Below are positions 26,831-36,037 of a stretch of 64,000 nucleotides of DNA, piece after piece. A program made the position numbers and the translations under genes. Source of the stretch: Bin87 sp965243255. Its GTDB lineage: Bacteria; Chloroflexota; Dehalococcoidia; Lucifugimonadales; UBA3495. A model generated the notes under the pieces. The model saw only the letters and a list, made by a program, of their open reading frames with translations. It was not told where the DNA came from and searched no databases. Position 1 is the stretch's first letter. Every line of letters begins with the position of its first letter. Location: positions 992,001-1,056,000 of the forward strand of contig CBDEUH010000004.1 of the NCBI GenBank assembly GCA_965243255.1. The letters run 5' to 3'.

Positions 26831-27590
26831 GCACAAGGATGATAAACAGGATGGAGCAAAGTGGCAACCGACGGCCCTGGCCGGTAGCGGAGTGGGCGGT
26901 TGTCAGAATCAGGATTTTGGGGATCTGAGGATTTTCAGGATTTCAGGTGGCCTCCTGTGGGTTGGATTCGGTTTTCGGTAGGTTGGGTAGCCTGCGAGAG
27001 GTAAGGTGGTCGTTGTCAGCCCCACGGCCGGGGGAGTTACGCAAGGGGGTTTATACCCTCCGAGTGGGTGAGCCTAATGAGAGCGTCCAGTTCAGAGGTA
27101 GCCACCGTTAAGATTCGCACGGGTCATTTAGTTAGCCGTACACGACGCAGTGGGTAGCGCGCTGGAACAAAACTCCGTTGGTCGAGGTCTTGCGATTTGG
27201 GTTTGCTGACGGTTGTGGCCGTTGACGACCGAACGAACCGGGTGATGGTAGGTTCTTGATTACCTCGTTGCAGGCTGTGGGTTACCGATGATTTCGCTAG
27301 CGATGAGGTAATTATGAACGGACGTTCGCAAAGTTGTCAAGGGCGCGTGTGTCATCAGTGGCGATTAATTTGGGAGAGCGGGCCGCGGCCGCCGCACATC
27401 ATAAGGAAGCCGTCTTCCCAGTAGGCCATGTCGCTGGTGACTATCCGGTGGGGAGCCGACGATGCTGCGGCAACGCGCGCTTCCGCGCCGTTCATCCTGA
27501 GGATGGAATGCGCCCTCCGGAGCCGAGCGGTGAAGTTCGCCAATCCGGCTCGTTGCAACGCCGGGAGGAGTGAAGGGCCAAGCGCTGTGC
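26831..27590. other. 760-bp intergenic region with no gene but visible secondary structure
   Basis: No credible reading frame is present. At 26911-26947 AGGATTT(T) occurs three times, a short degenerate repeat. At 27020-27080 CCCAC and GTGGG enclose a GGGGGT/ACCCTCC hairpin. At 27259-27270 and 27301-27312 two 12-nt arms (ATTACCTCGTTG / CGATGAGGTAAT) pair fully if two G-U pairs are allowed, and an 10-bp palindrome TCGCTAGCGA lies at 27294-27303. The region may encode a structured RNA or hold operators for the flanking genes, but I cannot name a class. Confidence 0.4.
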
Positions 27591-27596
27591 TATACT
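27591..27596 (+). promoter_or_regulatory. Candidate -10 box for the FIST operon
   Basis: TATACT, 45 bp before the FIST ATG. No good -35 box was found at 16-18 bp spacing. Confidence 0.35.
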
Positions 27597-27640
27597 CGCA
27601 CAAATTCGGCAGCCCATATTTGCCCTGTGAGGTACTGATT

Positions 27641-28831
27641 ATGCAGTGGGCATCCGCCATATCACAACAGAACACGCTGCGGGCCGCGCTGTCCGAGTGC
27701 GTAGCGTCGGTGCGCGCTGGACTGGGCGACACCGCCGCCGACCTGGCCGTGGTCTTCGCCTCGTCCGAGTACGCATCCGACTACGCCGGCCTGCCCGAAC
27801 TGGTCAGTGAGATGCTGGGCCAGCAGACGATGGTGCTGGGCTGCTCCGGCGGCGGCATCATCGGGGGCGGCAGCGAGGTTGAACAGGAGCCGGCGGTGTC
27901 GCTGACCGTGGCCAGCCTGCCCGGCGTCAACATTCACCCCCTGCGCATGGAAGCGGACAGCCTGCCCAGCCTGGACGCCGGCCCCGACGAATGGCACGAG
28001 GCCATCGGGGTCAGACCCGACGACGAGCCGCAGTTCGTGCTGCTGGCCGATCCCATGTCCTTTCCGGCGCAGAACCTGTTGCTGGGCATGGACTACGCCT
28101 ATCCCGCCGCAGCCAAGATTGGCGGGCTGGCCAGCGCCGCCCAGGGCGCGCGTCAGAACGGGCTATTCCTGGGGCGGGACTATCACGACTCCGGCGCGGT
28201 GGGCGTGGCGCTGTCGGGCAACATCGTCGTGGAGACGGTGGTGGCCCAGGGCTGCCGGCCGATTGGCTCGCCCATGCGCATCACCCGCAGCGACCGCAAC
28301 TTCCTGGTGGAGTTGGACGGCGAGCAGCCCATCGACGTGCTGCGGGGCCTGTTCCAGCAGTCCGGCCAGCGCGACCGGGACCTGATGCAGCATTCTCTGT
28401 TCCTGGGCGTGGTGATGGATGCCCTCATCGACCAGCCGCAGCAGGGCGACTTCCTCATCCGCAACGTGATGGGGATGGACCAGCGCAGCGGTGTGCTGGC
28501 CATCGGCGAGATGCTCAAGGAGGGGCAGCTGGTGCAGTTCCACCTGCGGGACGCCGACACATCGGCCGAAGACCTGTCCGCCGTGCTGGAACGCTACGCC
28601 ATCGACAACCGGGAGAATCCCGCCCACGGGGCGCTGATATTCTCCTGCCTGGGACGGGGCAAGTATCTCTACGGACGGCCCAACCACGACACCGAGGTGT
28701 TCCACGACAAGGTGGGCGCGTCGGTGCCGCTGGGCGGATTCTTCTGCAACGGCGAAATCGGGCCGGTGAGCGGCACGACGTTCCTGCACGGGTACACCAG
28801 CAGCTTCGGGATTTTCCGTCCGCGTTTGTAG
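27641..28831 (+). CDS. FIST-domain small-ligand sensor protein
   Basis: A 396-aa soluble protein with FIST_N (about residues 25-220, with VLGCSGGGIIGGGSEVEQEP) followed by FIST_C (about 225-385, ending GGFFCNGEIGPVSGTTFLHGYTSSFGIFRP). FIST modules are thought to bind small ligands such as amino acids in signalling proteins. Here they occur alone, with no kinase or output domain. The ATG at 27641 has GAGG upstream. The next gene starts 4 bp after the stop, so the two are co-translated. Confidence 0.92.
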   Translation: MQWASAISQQNTLRAALSECVASVRAGLGDTAADLAVVFASSEYASDYAGLPELVSEMLGQQTMVLGCSGGGIIGGGSEVEQEPAVSLTVASLPGVNIHPLRMEADSLPSLDAGPDEWHEAIGVRPDDEPQFVLLADPMSFPAQNLLLGMDYAYPAAAKIGGLASAAQGARQNGLFLGRDYHDSGAVGVALSGNIVVETVVAQGCRPIGSPMRITRSDRNFLVELDGEQPIDVLRGLFQQSGQRDRDLMQHSLFLGVVMDALIDQPQQGDFLIRNVMGMDQRSGVLAIGEMLKEGQLVQFHLRDADTSAEDLSAVLERYAIDNRENPAHGALIFSCLGRGKYLYGRPNHDTEVFHDKVGASVPLGGFFCNGEIGPVSGTTFLHGYTSSFGIFRPRL

Positions 28832-28835
28832 TCCG

Positions 28836-29966
28836 ATGATCAAAGCCGGGATCCCCGTTTCCCTCACCGGGCAGTTTGCGACCCAGGGGCTGCAGGCCCT
28901 GGCCGGATTGACCGCCTGGTTGGAGTATGTCAACGCCCGCGGCGGCCTGACCCTGGACGGCCAATCTCACCAGCTGACCCTGACCCACTACGACGACGTC
29001 AGCCTGACCGAGGGCGTGCAGCGGGCTACGGAGCGCCTCATCAAGCAGGATGAGGTTGACCTGCTGTTCGGTCCGTACTCCGCCGGCCTGACCACTGCCG
29101 CCGCCGAAGTCGCCGAGTCGCAGGGCAAACTGCTGTGGAATCACGGCGGCGCTGGCGATGCCCTGTATGCCCGTGGTTACCGCAACGTCATCGGCGTCCT
29201 TACACCGGCCGACCAGTATCTGGTCGGCGCGCCGGCCCTGGCCCGGCAGGCCAATCCCGACGCCAGCAAGCTGGTCATCCTGCGCATCGACACCGGCGCC
29301 TTCGCTCGACTCGTCGCCCGGGGCGTGGAGTCAACGGCCCATGCCATGGGCTTCACCACCGAGTTGGACCTGCGCTACCGTCCCTCTCAAACCCGCTTCA
29401 CAGAGATTGCCCGGGCCGTCGCTGAATTGCAGCCGGATCTGGTGGTCGGCGTGGGCCGCATCCGCCACGACGTCGCCACAGCGCGGGCGTTGGTCAGCCT
29501 CCCCAACCGGGGCAACATCGGGCTGGCCGTAGTCGTCGCCGCGCCCATCGCCGTATTCGCTGAGCAGCTCGGTTCCGACGCCGACGGTTTCATCGGGCCC
29601 ACCCAGTGGGAGCCGGCCGTGAGCGTGCCCCAACCCGACGTTGGCCCGGACGCTGGCGCGGCGCTGCGCATCCTGGAGATTGCTGGCGCAGCGTCCGGCT
29701 TGGCCGTGGACTATCCCATGGCGCAGGCGTTTGCGGCCGGGATAATTGCCGAGCGTTGCGCTCAGGAGGCTGGCAGCTTAGAGGGCGACGGCCTGCGCAA
29801 GGTGGCAATGGCGCTGGACTTCACCACCTTCTACGGACGCTTCCGAATCGACGAGACGGGCCGGCAGGTGGGCCGCTCGGTGGCGCTGGTGCAGCGTCAG
29901 GAAGGGCGCAAGGTGGTGGTGTGGCCGGCGGAACAGGCGGAGGCGCCCGTCCGCTGGCCGTTCTGA
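28836..29966 (+). CDS. Branched-chain-amino-acid-type binding protein lacking a signal peptide
   Basis: A 376-aa type I periplasmic-binding-protein fold (Leu/Ile/Val-binding family). It begins directly at the first beta strand, MIKAGIPVSLTGQFATQG, with no signal peptide or lipobox. Later features are LLFGPYSAGLTTAAAEVAESQGKL, FTEIARAVAELQPDLVVG and VDYPMAQAFAAGIIAERC. As written it stays in the cytoplasm, unlike transporter-linked members. It is 4 bp from a FIST gene with no permease or ATPase nearby, which suggests intracellular ligand sensing rather than uptake. No in-frame upstream extension could supply a signal peptide. Confidence 0.88.
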   Translation: MIKAGIPVSLTGQFATQGLQALAGLTAWLEYVNARGGLTLDGQSHQLTLTHYDDVSLTEGVQRATERLIKQDEVDLLFGPYSAGLTTAAAEVAESQGKLLWNHGGAGDALYARGYRNVIGVLTPADQYLVGAPALARQANPDASKLVILRIDTGAFARLVARGVESTAHAMGFTTELDLRYRPSQTRFTEIARAVAELQPDLVVGVGRIRHDVATARALVSLPNRGNIGLAVVVAAPIAVFAEQLGSDADGFIGPTQWEPAVSVPQPDVGPDAGAALRILEIAGAASGLAVDYPMAQAFAAGIIAERCAQEAGSLEGDGLRKVAMALDFTTFYGRFRIDETGRQVGRSVALVQRQEGRKVVVWPAEQAEAPVRWPF

Positions 29967-29969
29967 TCG

Positions 29970-30743
29970 CTAGGCCTCCAGCTTGACCGGGTTGCGGAGG
30001 ACGCCGATGCCGCTGATGTCGATTTCGCAGACGGCGCCGTCGGCCATGTCGGAGGTGGTTCCGGGAGTGCCGGTGAAGATGCAGTCGCCCGGCTCCAGGG
30101 TTACGTAGCGGGTGATGAACTCGATCATCGTGGGCACGTCGAAAATGAGGTGGGCCGTGGTTTCGTTCTGCTCTTCGTTGCCGTTTACGCGGGTGCGCAG
30201 GTGCTGGGCGTGGGGGTCCACGTCCGTTTCAATCCATGGGCCCATGGGTGAGAAGGTGTCGGCGGACTTGGCGCGCCACCAGTCGGAGTTGTTCTCACGG
30301 CGGTCCTTCTGCTGCCAGTCGCGGGCGGACACGTCGTTGCCGCAGGTGTAGCCGAGGACGTGGTTCAGCGCGTCGGCCTTGGAGACATTCCGGCACGTGT
30401 CCTTGATGACCACGACCATCTCGCCCTCGGCGTCAAAGCGCTGCACCTCTTTGGGGCGGACGATGGAGTCCTCGGGCCCGATGACGCTGGTGGGGGTCTT
30501 GTGGAAAATCATGGGATACTCGGGCGCCGGGCGATCTCCGATGTGGCTGGTGTAGTTGAGGCCCATGGCCAGGATTTTCCCGGGCATAACGGGGGACAGC
30601 AGCTTGACGTCGGAAAGGGTGTGGACGTGGTCGGTGAGCTTGATTTCGGCGTCAAAGATGCTGCCGTCGATGGCGGTAACGTTGTCGCCGTCAACGACGC
30701 CGTAGTGCTCGGAGCCGTGGGCAAGGTAGCGGGCAATTCTCAT
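29970..30743 (-). CDS. Fumarylacetoacetate hydrolase family protein
   Basis: A 257-aa FAH-fold enzyme that cleaves or rearranges acyl-pyruvate-type substrates in aromatic catabolism. It has the core KILAMGLNYTSH, the metal Glu region RFDAEGEMVVVI, GYTCGNDVSARDWQ with the Asp ligand, and the final FTGTPGTTSDMADG. GGGAGG precedes the ATG at 30743. It ends 4 bp from the convergent binding-protein gene. An MDR oxidoreductase gene lies 71 bp upstream on the same strand. The exact substrate (hydroxypent-2-ene-dioate, acylpyruvate) is open. Confidence 0.92.
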   Translation of the reverse strand: MRIARYLAHGSEHYGVVDGDNVTAIDGSIFDAEIKLTDHVHTLSDVKLLSPVMPGKILAMGLNYTSHIGDRPAPEYPMIFHKTPTSVIGPEDSIVRPKEVQRFDAEGEMVVVIKDTCRNVSKADALNHVLGYTCGNDVSARDWQQKDRRENNSDWWRAKSADTFSPMGPWIETDVDPHAQHLRTRVNGNEEQNETTAHLIFDVPTMIEFITRYVTLEPGDCIFTGTPGTTSDMADGAVCEIDISGIGVLRNPVKLEA

Positions 30744-30814
30744 AGCAGGGTTTCCTCCCGGTGCGCTGTTTTGACCATTGTGGCGCGGTTATTGTATCAC
30801 CTGACACGGGTCGG

Positions 30815-31849
30815 TTAGTGCTCAATCACCAGCTTGCCGAAAAAGTCCCGGTCGTGCATCACCTGGTGGGCCTCGGCCACGCCGTCCAGGGGGAAGGTGC
30901 GGCCCACGATGCCGCGCAGCGCGCCCTGCTGCACCATCTTCATGGCGTCGGCCATGGTGCGCCGGCTGCGTCCGCCGCTGCCCATCAGGTGCAGGGGCCG
31001 GCCGTGCAGGATGGACAAGTCCATGGGGGTTTGGCTGCCGGACGTTACGCCGGTGATGACCAGCCGCCCCTCCTGCTTGAGGCACAGCATATTTTCGTGC
31101 CAGACGTCCGCGCCCACGCAGTCGAACACCACGTCCACGCCCTGCCCGTCGGTCATATCGCGCACCGTGTCGCTGAGACTGTCCACCTCCCGGTAGTTGA
31201 TGACTTCGTCCGCGCCCCACTTCTTGGCTTCGTCCAGCTTCCAGTCGCTGCCGGCGGTGGTGATGACCCGGCAGCCCATCATCTTGGCAATCTGGATGCC
31301 CATGCTGCCGACACCGGAGCCGGCCGCCTGCACCAACACGTCGTCCCAGGGCTGGAGCTTGGCCTGGGTGATGAGGCAGTGCCAGGACGTATGCAGGGCG
31401 ATGGGCAGGGCCGCCGCCTCGGTGAACTGCATCTCCTCGGGTACGGCGTAACAGTTAATAGCCGGCGCGACGACGTACTCGGCGTGGCCGCCGTCCAGGT
31501 CAACGCCGATGCGTTGCTGGCGAGCGCACCACTGATCGTGGCCGGCGGCGCAGTGCTGGCAAAGATTATGTCCACCGCACTTCACCCGGTTGTCCACCAG
31601 CACCCGGTCTCCCACTTGCAGGTCGGTACCGGAGTCGGGACTGATTTGCATCACCTCGCCGGCGAAATCGCAGCCCAGGATATGGGGAAAACGACGAGCG
31701 CTGCCGGCGCGCAGGTTCAGGTCCAGGTGATTCAGCGCGCTGGCGCCGACGCGGAGCAAGACCTCGCCGGGGGCGATTTCGGGATCGGGGCGGTCGCCGT
31801 AGATGAGCGCGTCGGTTCCGCCGGTCTCGTTGATATAGACGGCTTTCAT
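30815..31849 (-). CDS. Zinc-binding MDR alcohol dehydrogenase/quinone oxidoreductase
   Basis: A 344-aa medium-chain dehydrogenase. Zinc features are GCDFAGEV and a structural site in CGGHNLCQHCAAGHDQWC (four Cys). The cofactor loop is AAGSGVGSMGIQIAKMMG. The conserved TAGSDWKLDEAKKWGAD gives an NAD(P) fold, and GGRSRRTM near the C-terminus is typical of this subgroup. GGAGGG lies before the ATG. It is followed on the same strand by the FAH gene, so both may act in one catabolic route; substrate unknown. Confidence 0.9.
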   Translation of the reverse strand: MKAVYINETGGTDALIYGDRPDPEIAPGEVLLRVGASALNHLDLNLRAGSARRFPHILGCDFAGEVMQISPDSGTDLQVGDRVLVDNRVKCGGHNLCQHCAAGHDQWCARQQRIGVDLDGGHAEYVVAPAINCYAVPEEMQFTEAAALPIALHTSWHCLITQAKLQPWDDVLVQAAGSGVGSMGIQIAKMMGCRVITTAGSDWKLDEAKKWGADEVINYREVDSLSDTVRDMTDGQGVDVVFDCVGADVWHENMLCLKQEGRLVITGVTSGSQTPMDLSILHGRPLHLMGSGGRSRRTMADAMKMVQQGALRGIVGRTFPLDGVAEAHQVMHDRDFFGKLVIEH

Positions 31850-31926
31850 AAGGTTCCCTCCGAACTAGCTAGATTCGTGCCGGCAGTTTATCGGCGCGGC
31901 GGCGGGCCGGCAAACGCATTTCCTGC

Positions 31927-31932
31927 TACAAT
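31927..31932 (+). promoter_or_regulatory. Candidate -10 box for the Ldh2 gene
   Basis: TACAAT at 31927-31932, 49 bp before the ATG at 31982. The -35 region is not distinctive. Confidence 0.35.
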
Positions 31933-31981
31933 CCCCTCCATCTTGTCAATCCATGCTGATACGCCCAACGGAGGCCCTCCC

Positions 31982-33034
31982 ATGCCCGTCTTCACTCCTG
32001 AATATCTGCACAAGGCAGCCTCGGCCATCTACCAGGCCAAGGGGACGCCGGCCGACGAAGCCGAAATCGTTGCCGCTCACCAGGTCAAGGCAAACCTGGT
32101 GGGGCACGACTCTCATGGCTGCATCCACATTCCCGAGTACTGCGAGCGCATCGACCGGGGCCACATCGTACCCGGCGCGCCTTTCGAGGTACTGAGCGAG
32201 ACGCCGACTACCGCCGTAGTTGACGGCCATTGGGGTTTCGGGTTCGTGGTCACCGAGAAGGCTACTCGCATGGCCATCGACAAGGCCAAACAATCCGGCG
32301 TAGCGGCGTTCACCATCCGCCGCCAGAGCCACATCGGACGACTGGGCGACTATCCCACCATCTGCGCCCAGGAGGGCATGATTGCGCTACTCACCGCCGA
32401 CTCCGGCGCCGGCCCCAAGGCGGTGGCTCCCTTCGGCGGGCGCGCCCGTCGCCTGGGCACCAACCCCATCTGCATCGGGGTGCCCAGCAACCTGCCCGGC
32501 CAGGTGCTGCTGGACATGGCGACCTCGGCCGTGGCCGCCGGCAAAATCAGCCTGGCGCGCAACCGGGGCGAGCAGGTGCCCACCGGCTGGATTGTGGACA
32601 AGGACGGCAATCCCACCAACGACCCCAACGACTATTCCGCCGGCGGCGCGATTCTGCCCGTGGGCGCCGACCAGGGACACAAGGGATTTGGCCTGTCTTT
32701 CATGGTGGAGATGTTCTCCGGTCTGCTCACCGGGCTGGGGTTCGGCATTGACCCGCAGGCTCGGCACAACGACGGCTGCTTCCTGGCCGTGTTCGACGTG
32801 TCCAAGTTCCGACCGCTGGACGACTTCAAGCAGGAAATGACCGAGTTCGCCGAGTTCGTCAAGACCTCGCCACCGGCCCCCGGCGTCAGCGAAGTGTTCT
32901 ACCCCGGCGAAATCGAGTACCGTACCGAGCAGGACCGCCGGGCCAACGGCATCTTCATCGAGGATGAGACGTGGCGGCAGATCACGGAACTGATGCAGGA
33001 AGTGGGCGTTGCCGAGGCGGTGGGGCAGCCCTGA
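31982..33034 (+). CDS. Ldh_2 family malate/L-lactate/ureidoglycolate-type dehydrogenase
   Basis: A 350-aa NAD(P)-dependent 2-hydroxyacid dehydrogenase of the LDH2/MDH2 fold. The ATG at 31982 follows GGAGG. Family features are HDSHGCIHIPEYCERI near residue 42, GHWGFGFVVTEKA, the catalytic His in RRQSHIGRLGDY, ALLTADSGAGPKAVAPFGG and RLGTNPICIGVPS. The C-terminal GVSEVFYPGEIEYR is also conserved. Open frame continues upstream across the neighbouring gene but is antisense to it and not protein-like. Substrate not assignable. Confidence 0.93.
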   Translation: MPVFTPEYLHKAASAIYQAKGTPADEAEIVAAHQVKANLVGHDSHGCIHIPEYCERIDRGHIVPGAPFEVLSETPTTAVVDGHWGFGFVVTEKATRMAIDKAKQSGVAAFTIRRQSHIGRLGDYPTICAQEGMIALLTADSGAGPKAVAPFGGRARRLGTNPICIGVPSNLPGQVLLDMATSAVAAGKISLARNRGEQVPTGWIVDKDGNPTNDPNDYSAGGAILPVGADQGHKGFGLSFMVEMFSGLLTGLGFGIDPQARHNDGCFLAVFDVSKFRPLDDFKQEMTEFAEFVKTSPPAPGVSEVFYPGEIEYRTEQDRRANGIFIEDETWRQITELMQEVGVAEAVGQP

Positions 33035-33082
33035 CGGTCAATCTGTCCGGCATAGCTCCGGGTCGGGTAGGGAGGCGCGCCG

Positions 33083-33925
33083 ATGCTTCTCTCTGACTTC
33101 GGATTGCCGTCAGACCTGGCGGTTTGGCTGGCCGCCCTGCTGCTGGCGCTGTCGCTGCTCATCGGACTGCTCGGCGGACTGATTGGCCTGTCCTTGGGCA
33201 CCATGCGGCTGCCGGCAATGCTGATGCTGGGCGTACCGCTGCCGGTGGCCGCCAGCGCCAATATCTTTGTCAGCAGCGTGGTCGGCATTACCGGCAGTTA
33301 TCGCCACTTCCGGGACGGCCGAGTCAAGCTGCTGTTGGTAGCCATCATCGGCGTGCCGGCATTTGTCGCCGGGTTCCTGGGCGGTTATTTCAGCAATCAA
33401 GCGCCGACCAACCTACTCATCGCGCTGGCCGGTGTCCTCATCCTGTGGCAGGGCGTTGAGCTGGCGTTGTTGGCATACCGGCGGCGCCGCGATGCCCGCT
33501 CAGATCAACCGGGAGAGGACCAACTGGAAGGTTCAGCGGGACAATTCACCATCGCGCGAACCGTGGGTGGAGCCGGCGCGAGCTTCGGGATCGGGTTGCT
33601 GGCCGGCGCCATCGGCCTGGTGCTGGGTTCCGTCAGGCTCCCGCTGATTATCCGGGTGCTACGGGTTGACCCCCGAATTGCCGCCGGCAGCAACCTTTTC
33701 ATCGGCATGACCATGGGCGCGCTGGGCTGGTTGGGCCACGTGCTGCACACTCGTCCGGACTTGCCGCTCCTGATAATATTGCTGGCGCCGGCAGTGGTGG
33801 GCAGTTACCTGGGCGCCAAATATACGGGCAAAATCAGCGTCAACCTGCTGCTGCTGGTCATGGGCGGCCTGCTCACCGCGTCCGGCTGCATGATGCTGTG
33901 GAGAGCGGCGAGCGTTCTGTTCTGA
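33083..33925 (+). CDS. TauE/SafE family sulfite/anion exporter
   Basis: A 280-aa membrane protein with two homologous halves of about four helices: LIGLLGGLIGLSLGTMRLPAML with NIFVSSVVGITGSYRHFRDG, and FGIGLLAGAIGLVLGSVRLPLI with NLFIGMTMGALGWLGHV. This internal duplication is the TauE/SafE signature. The central loop (RRRRDARSDQPGEDQ) is cytoplasmic and charged. Members export sulfite, sulfoacetate or similar organic anions; a sulfopyruvate-decarboxylase-like operon lies 6 kb away, but a link is speculation. The chromate-transporter gene starts 10 bp downstream. Confidence 0.85.
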   Translation: MLLSDFGLPSDLAVWLAALLLALSLLIGLLGGLIGLSLGTMRLPAMLMLGVPLPVAASANIFVSSVVGITGSYRHFRDGRVKLLLVAIIGVPAFVAGFLGGYFSNQAPTNLLIALAGVLILWQGVELALLAYRRRRDARSDQPGEDQLEGSAGQFTIARTVGGAGASFGIGLLAGAIGLVLGSVRLPLIIRVLRVDPRIAAGSNLFIGMTMGALGWLGHVLHTRPDLPLLIILLAPAVVGSYLGAKYTGKISVNLLLLVMGGLLTASGCMMLWRAASVLF

Positions 33926-33935
33926 GACGAAGGTG

Positions 33936-35180
33936 ATGGAAGAACCAGCTGCAAACCCCCACTTTGAGTCCACACCATCGCTGGGCCGCCGGCTGGCCGA
34001 GGTGGCCTGGGCCTTCCTGCCGCTGGGCTGGATTGCCTTCGGCGGCCCCCAGGCCCACATCGCTTTGTTGCAAGAGCGTTTCGTGGCCCGGCGCCGCTGG
34101 CTGGACGAACAGCGTTTCGTGGAACTGCTGGGTTTGGGCCAGGGATTGCCCGGCCCGACCTCAACCCAAATGGTGGTGGCCGTGGGTACGGCCCGGGCCG
34201 GGCCGCTGGGTGGATTGCTGGCCTTTCTGCTGTTCCTCTATCCGGCGGCGACGATAATGGCCCTGGCCGGTCTGGGCGTAGCCACTTTTCTGGACGAAGG
34301 AGGACGCCCGCAGTGGCTGGACGGGGTACAGCCGGCCACGGTAGCCCTGGTAGCGGTGGCGGCCTGGCGGCTGGGCGTGGCAGTGGTCAACACCAAGCTG
34401 ACCATGGGGCTGATGCTGCTGGGGGCAGTGGTAACCATACTGGTGCGCCAACCCTGGGCCTTTCCGGCTACCCTGGCGCTCGGCGGGATGGTAACAGCGG
34501 TGGCGCTGCGGTCCCAGCGACACGATGCGGCTGACCGGTCGGGAAGCATCCCGCTGGACAACCTGGGAATTTCGCGATTGGCCGGCGTCCTGCTGCTGCT
34601 TTTGTTCTTCGGATTGCTGGGCGGGCTGATCCTGGCGCGGCTGGCGCTGGACTGGTCGTGGCTGGAAGTCCTGGAGTCCTTTTACCGCACCGGGTCCCTG
34701 ATTTTCGGCGGCGGGCAGGTGGTATTGCCCATGCTGAGCGCCGAGGTGGTGGAACCCGGCTGGGTAACGGAGCAGCAGTTCCTGGACGGGTTGGCCCTGA
34801 TGCTGGCGCTGCCCGGCCCGCTGTTCAGCTTCAGCGCTTACCTGGGGGCAATAGCCGGGGGCGTGCCCGGGTTGCTGCTGGCCTTTGTGGGCCTATTCCT
34901 GCCGGGCGTGCTGATAATCTTCGGGGTGCTGCCCTTCTGGGAGCAGGTGCGGCGCTATCCCTGGGTCAGGATAGCGCTGACGGGAGTCAACGCCACCGCC
35001 ATCGGCCTGGTGGTGGGTGTGGTGTTCCTGCTGTGGGAGCGGGCCGACCCCAGCCCCGCCGGTGCGGTGATTGCCGTGCTGGCCTTCGGGTCGGTGATGT
35101 TTTTCCGGGCGCCGGCGCCGCTGGTGATTGTCGGCGCCGGCGTCCTGGGCTGGATTTTCGGCTGGGCGGGATTGTTGTAA
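33936..35180 (+). CDS. chrA: Chromate transporter family protein (ChrA)
   Basis: A 414-aa CHR-superfamily membrane protein with two CHR domains. The first has FGGPQAHIALLQERFV and LGQGLPGPTSTQMVVAVG; the second has FGGGQVVLPMLSAEVV and LMLALPGPLFSFSAYLG. Such full-length proteins export chromate and may move sulfate. ATG at 33936 is preceded directly by GTG; the ribosome-binding site is weak and the gene probably relies on coupling with the TauE gene 10 bp upstream. It ends 42 bp before a convergent gene. Confidence 0.92.
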   Translation: MEEPAANPHFESTPSLGRRLAEVAWAFLPLGWIAFGGPQAHIALLQERFVARRRWLDEQRFVELLGLGQGLPGPTSTQMVVAVGTARAGPLGGLLAFLLFLYPAATIMALAGLGVATFLDEGGRPQWLDGVQPATVALVAVAAWRLGVAVVNTKLTMGLMLLGAVVTILVRQPWAFPATLALGGMVTAVALRSQRHDAADRSGSIPLDNLGISRLAGVLLLLLFFGLLGGLILARLALDWSWLEVLESFYRTGSLIFGGGQVVLPMLSAEVVEPGWVTEQQFLDGLALMLALPGPLFSFSAYLGAIAGGVPGLLLAFVGLFLPGVLIIFGVLPFWEQVRRYPWVRIALTGVNATAIGLVVGVVFLLWERADPSPAGAVIAVLAFGSVMFFRAPAPLVIVGAGVLGWIFGWAGLL

Positions 35181-35222
35181 ATCAATCCCATCTTGTCTCG
35201 TTCACCCGTCCACCCTGTACCG

Positions 35223-35825
35223 TCAGACCAGAGCGAGCAAGGAGCGAACCGAGCTCTCTACCTCCTGAGCATCAGGGCCGCCGAGAATCGACCACTGAAT
35301 GACGACGATGATGACCCACGGGATGAAGCCGATGACCGCGGAAAGCAGCACCACCCCAATGGCCCGGCCGGTGGACTCAAAGTCCATGGCCTGGCGCACC
35401 GCCACCACCACTGCCGATACTTGCCAAACGAATCCCACCAGCCCGAATAGTCCGCCGATGATGGGAACAAACGTGAACAGCGACAGCACACCGGGCGTAT
35501 AGGCGAAACCGACGACACGACCCACTTCAGACCAACTGGTTTCGGTGTCGCTGGTGCGCAGCATCTTGCCGCCAACCAGATACATCACACTCACCCACAA
35601 TGCCCAGCGGACGATGCCGAACACAAACCCGCCGATGATGCCCAGGAGGATGCCCAAGCCGACCGATTCGCCTTCCAGCAGCCCACCGATAACGCCGCCG
35701 ACGATGCCGCACAGCGTTACCAGCAGCACCACGCCGATGGCTTGCCCCAGCGCGCCCTGGTCGGCTTCGATTTCTTCATAAGTATTGCGGTTGAAGAACG
35801 CCGCACCAATCATTCGTTGAATCAT
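35223..35825 (-). CDS. Yip1-family membrane protein
   Basis: A 200-aa membrane protein with about five hydrophobic helices and small loops, starting MIQRMIGAAFFNRNTYEEIEAD. This N-terminal pattern (short amphipathic start, then YEEIE..) and the glycine-rich helices are typical of bacterial Yip1-domain proteins. AGAGGT precedes the ATG at 35825. Function is unknown in bacteria; it stands alone. Confidence 0.75.
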   Translation of the reverse strand: MIQRMIGAAFFNRNTYEEIEADQGALGQAIGVVLLVTLCGIVGGVIGGLLEGESVGLGILLGIIGGFVFGIVRWALWVSVMYLVGGKMLRTSDTETSWSEVGRVVGFAYTPGVLSLFTFVPIIGGLFGLVGFVWQVSAVVVAVRQAMDFESTGRAIGVVLLSAVIGFIPWVIIVVIQWSILGGPDAQEVESSVRSLLALV

Positions 35826-35961
35826 CGTCGCACCTCTAGTCGCTGACGTGGCCGTATCCTCGGTTGGCGCAAACAACTCCAACCGGAATGTCGGAGCAAT
35901 TGTAGTCGTGCTGGCCGATTCTTGACTATTGGCTAACCTGCGTAATTTCGCGGTTTTGCTT

Positions 35962-35967
35962 TATAAT
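35962..35967 (+). promoter_or_regulatory. Consensus -10 box for lysS
   Basis: TATAAT at 35962-35967, 70 bp before the lysS start. The -35 region at 16-18 bp distance is poor; a TTGACT at 35922-35927 is too far away to pair with it. Confidence 0.45.
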
Positions 35968-36037
35968 CTAACCTCGCCACCGCAGCGCAAACGCCATCGC
36001 CAACCGCCAGCGCTCCGACGTGGCCCAAGACGTGCCC

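Noticed and set aside
27334..27573. Short open frame in the region upstream of the FIST gene
   Set aside because: No ribosome-binding site and no protein-like composition; it overlaps the structured non-coding region.
30761..31981. Possible N-terminal extension of the Ldh2 gene across 1.2 kb
   Set aside because: The extension is antisense to a well-supported MDR gene; the family N-terminus and GGAGG site place the start at 31982.
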